From assembly GCA_913052425.1 (NCBI GenBank), contig CAJXEG010000057.1, positions 1-8,373 of the forward strand: a DNA stretch of 8,373 bases. The letters are read 5' to 3'. Made by a program: the position numbers and the translations under genes. The stretch is from an uncultured Flavobacteriaceae bacterium. GTDB lineage: Bacteria; Bacteroidota; Bacteroidia; Flavobacteriales; Flavobacteriaceae. Shown here one piece after another: positions 7,699-8,373 of this stretch (its first letter is position 1; every line of letters begins with the position of its first letter). The notes under the pieces are model-generated. The model ran no database searches and was not told the DNA's origin. It was given only the letters and a program-made list of their open reading frames with translations.

Positions 7699-8373
7699 AT
7701 GTCCAAGAAACAAGTGGTTCCCTACCAAGACAAAAAAAGTTCAAAAAAAACGCAAGTACGTCAAATGTTTGACGGAATCTCACCTCAATACGACCTGATG
7801 AACCGCATTATTTCCGGGGGGATCGACGTAAAGTGGAGAAAAAATGTAGTGGCCTTACTGCTGCCAAAAAAACCTAAAAAAATTTTGGATGTGGCCACAG
7901 GAACCGGAGATTTGGCCGTTGCACTTGCCCAAACCCAAGCCAATGAAATTGTTGGAATCGATATTTCCGAGGGAATGCTGGATATAGGCAAAAAAAAGGT
8001 CAAAAAAAGCCAATGGCATAAAAACATAAAAATGGAAATCGGAGACAGTGAAAATATTGACTATCCTACCGATTATTTCGATGCCGTTACCGTTGCTTTT
8101 GGAGTGAGAAATTTTGAAAACCTCGACAAGGGACTTTTGGAAATCCTAAGAGTACTGCGACCGGGGGGCGATTTGATCATTTTGGAAACCGCTGTTCCCC
8201 AAAAATTCCTCCTGCGTCAGTTCTACCGTTTGTACACCCATTTTATCATGCCCGTGGTCGGTTGGGTTTTTTCCAAAGACAAATCTGCTTATCAATATTT
8301 ATCGGACTCTGCAAATGCTTTTCCTTTTGGCGAAGCTTTCAACAATATTTTAGCAAAAAATGGGTTTATAGCT
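7699..8373 (+). CDS. menG: Demethylmenaquinone methyltransferase, UbiE/MenG family (3' end outside window)
   Basis: This gene is open to the right edge: 225 residues are visible of an expected 240-245, so about 15-20 are missing. The enzyme C-methylates demethylmenaquinone with SAM, the last step of menaquinone synthesis, acting on a membrane lipid from the cytosolic side. The start ATG at 7699 gives the Bacteroidota-type leader VVPYQDKKSSKKTQVRQMFDGIS; starting at the next ATG (Met23) would cut into this conserved block. Family signature 1 is YDLMNRIISGGIDVKW (31-46), with Asp43 where the classical pattern has His. SAM motif I is LDVATGTGDLA (63-73), with Asp88 in GIDIS, then FGVRNFEN (134-141). 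Signature 2 is RVLRPGGDLIILETA (151-165), departing from the usual K-P-G-G and E-x-S. The coding sequence is rich in A7-A8 runs. Menaquinone rather than ubiquinone specificity is inferred from the phylum. Confidence 0.95.
   Translation, partial: MSKKQVVPYQDKKSSKKTQVRQMFDGISPQYDLMNRIISGGIDVKWRKNVVALLLPKKPKKILDVATGTGDLAVALAQTQANEIVGIDISEGMLDIGKKKVKKSQWHKNIKMEIGDSENIDYPTDYFDAVTVAFGVRNFENLDKGLLEILRVLRPGGDLIILETAVPQKFLLRQFYRLYTHFIMPVVGWVFSKDKSAYQYLSDSANAFPFGEAFNNILAKNGFIA

Overview
The window is ordinary chromosomal sequence from a Bacteroidota bacterium. The evidence is a SusC/SusD pair (a hallmark of this phylum), TAnnTTTG-type -7 promoter elements, A-rich leaders without clear Shine-Dalgarno sequences, and a menaquinone methyltransferase with the Bacteroidota-type N-terminus. 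The moderate G+C content and the protein style would suit Cytophagales (Cyclobacteriaceae-like), but this placement is a guess. Seven protein genes fill almost the whole window. The two longest gaps are 84 and 101 bp, so no gene-free stretch exceeds 300 bp. I see no tRNA, rRNA, CRISPR array, insertion sequence or phage gene.

Layout. Positions 1-1215 (+) hold the C-terminal 404 residues of a SusC-like TonB-dependent receptor whose start lies outside the window. It is followed after 10 bp by its SusD/RagB-like lipoprotein partner (1226-2641). After an 84-bp gap come two housekeeping genes 11 bp apart: an RlmB/TrmH-type 23S rRNA 2'-O-methyltransferase (2726-3460) and the AAA+ ATPase RarA/MgsA (3472-4746). 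On the opposite strand, trkH (6239-4743) meets rarA tail to tail, with the two stop codons overlapping in one TTAA. trkA (7597-6248) lies 8 bp upstream of trkH, so trkA-trkH form a K+ uptake operon read leftwards. Divergent from trkA, a UbiE/MenG demethylmenaquinone methyltransferase starts at 7699 (+) and runs off the right edge.

Function. SusC/SusD form an outer-membrane pair for uptake of a glycan or other oligomer; the substrate cannot be told because no enzyme or regulator of the locus is visible. rlmB and rarA are probably co-transcribed but act in separate processes (ribosome modification, replication-fork maintenance). TrkA and TrkH act together: TrkH is the membrane subunit and TrkA the cytosolic nucleotide-binding gate. 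MenG completes menaquinone, the respiratory quinone.

I found no undescribed system. The most interesting non-coding signal is the 101-bp trkA/menG divergent promoter region. It has a perfect -7 element in each direction and an interrupted 13-bp inverted repeat whose 10-bp interruption overlaps the trkA -7 element. Other points are a possibly leaderless menG start, six A7-A8 tracts in menG, and the terminator-less TTAA overlap of rarA and trkH.
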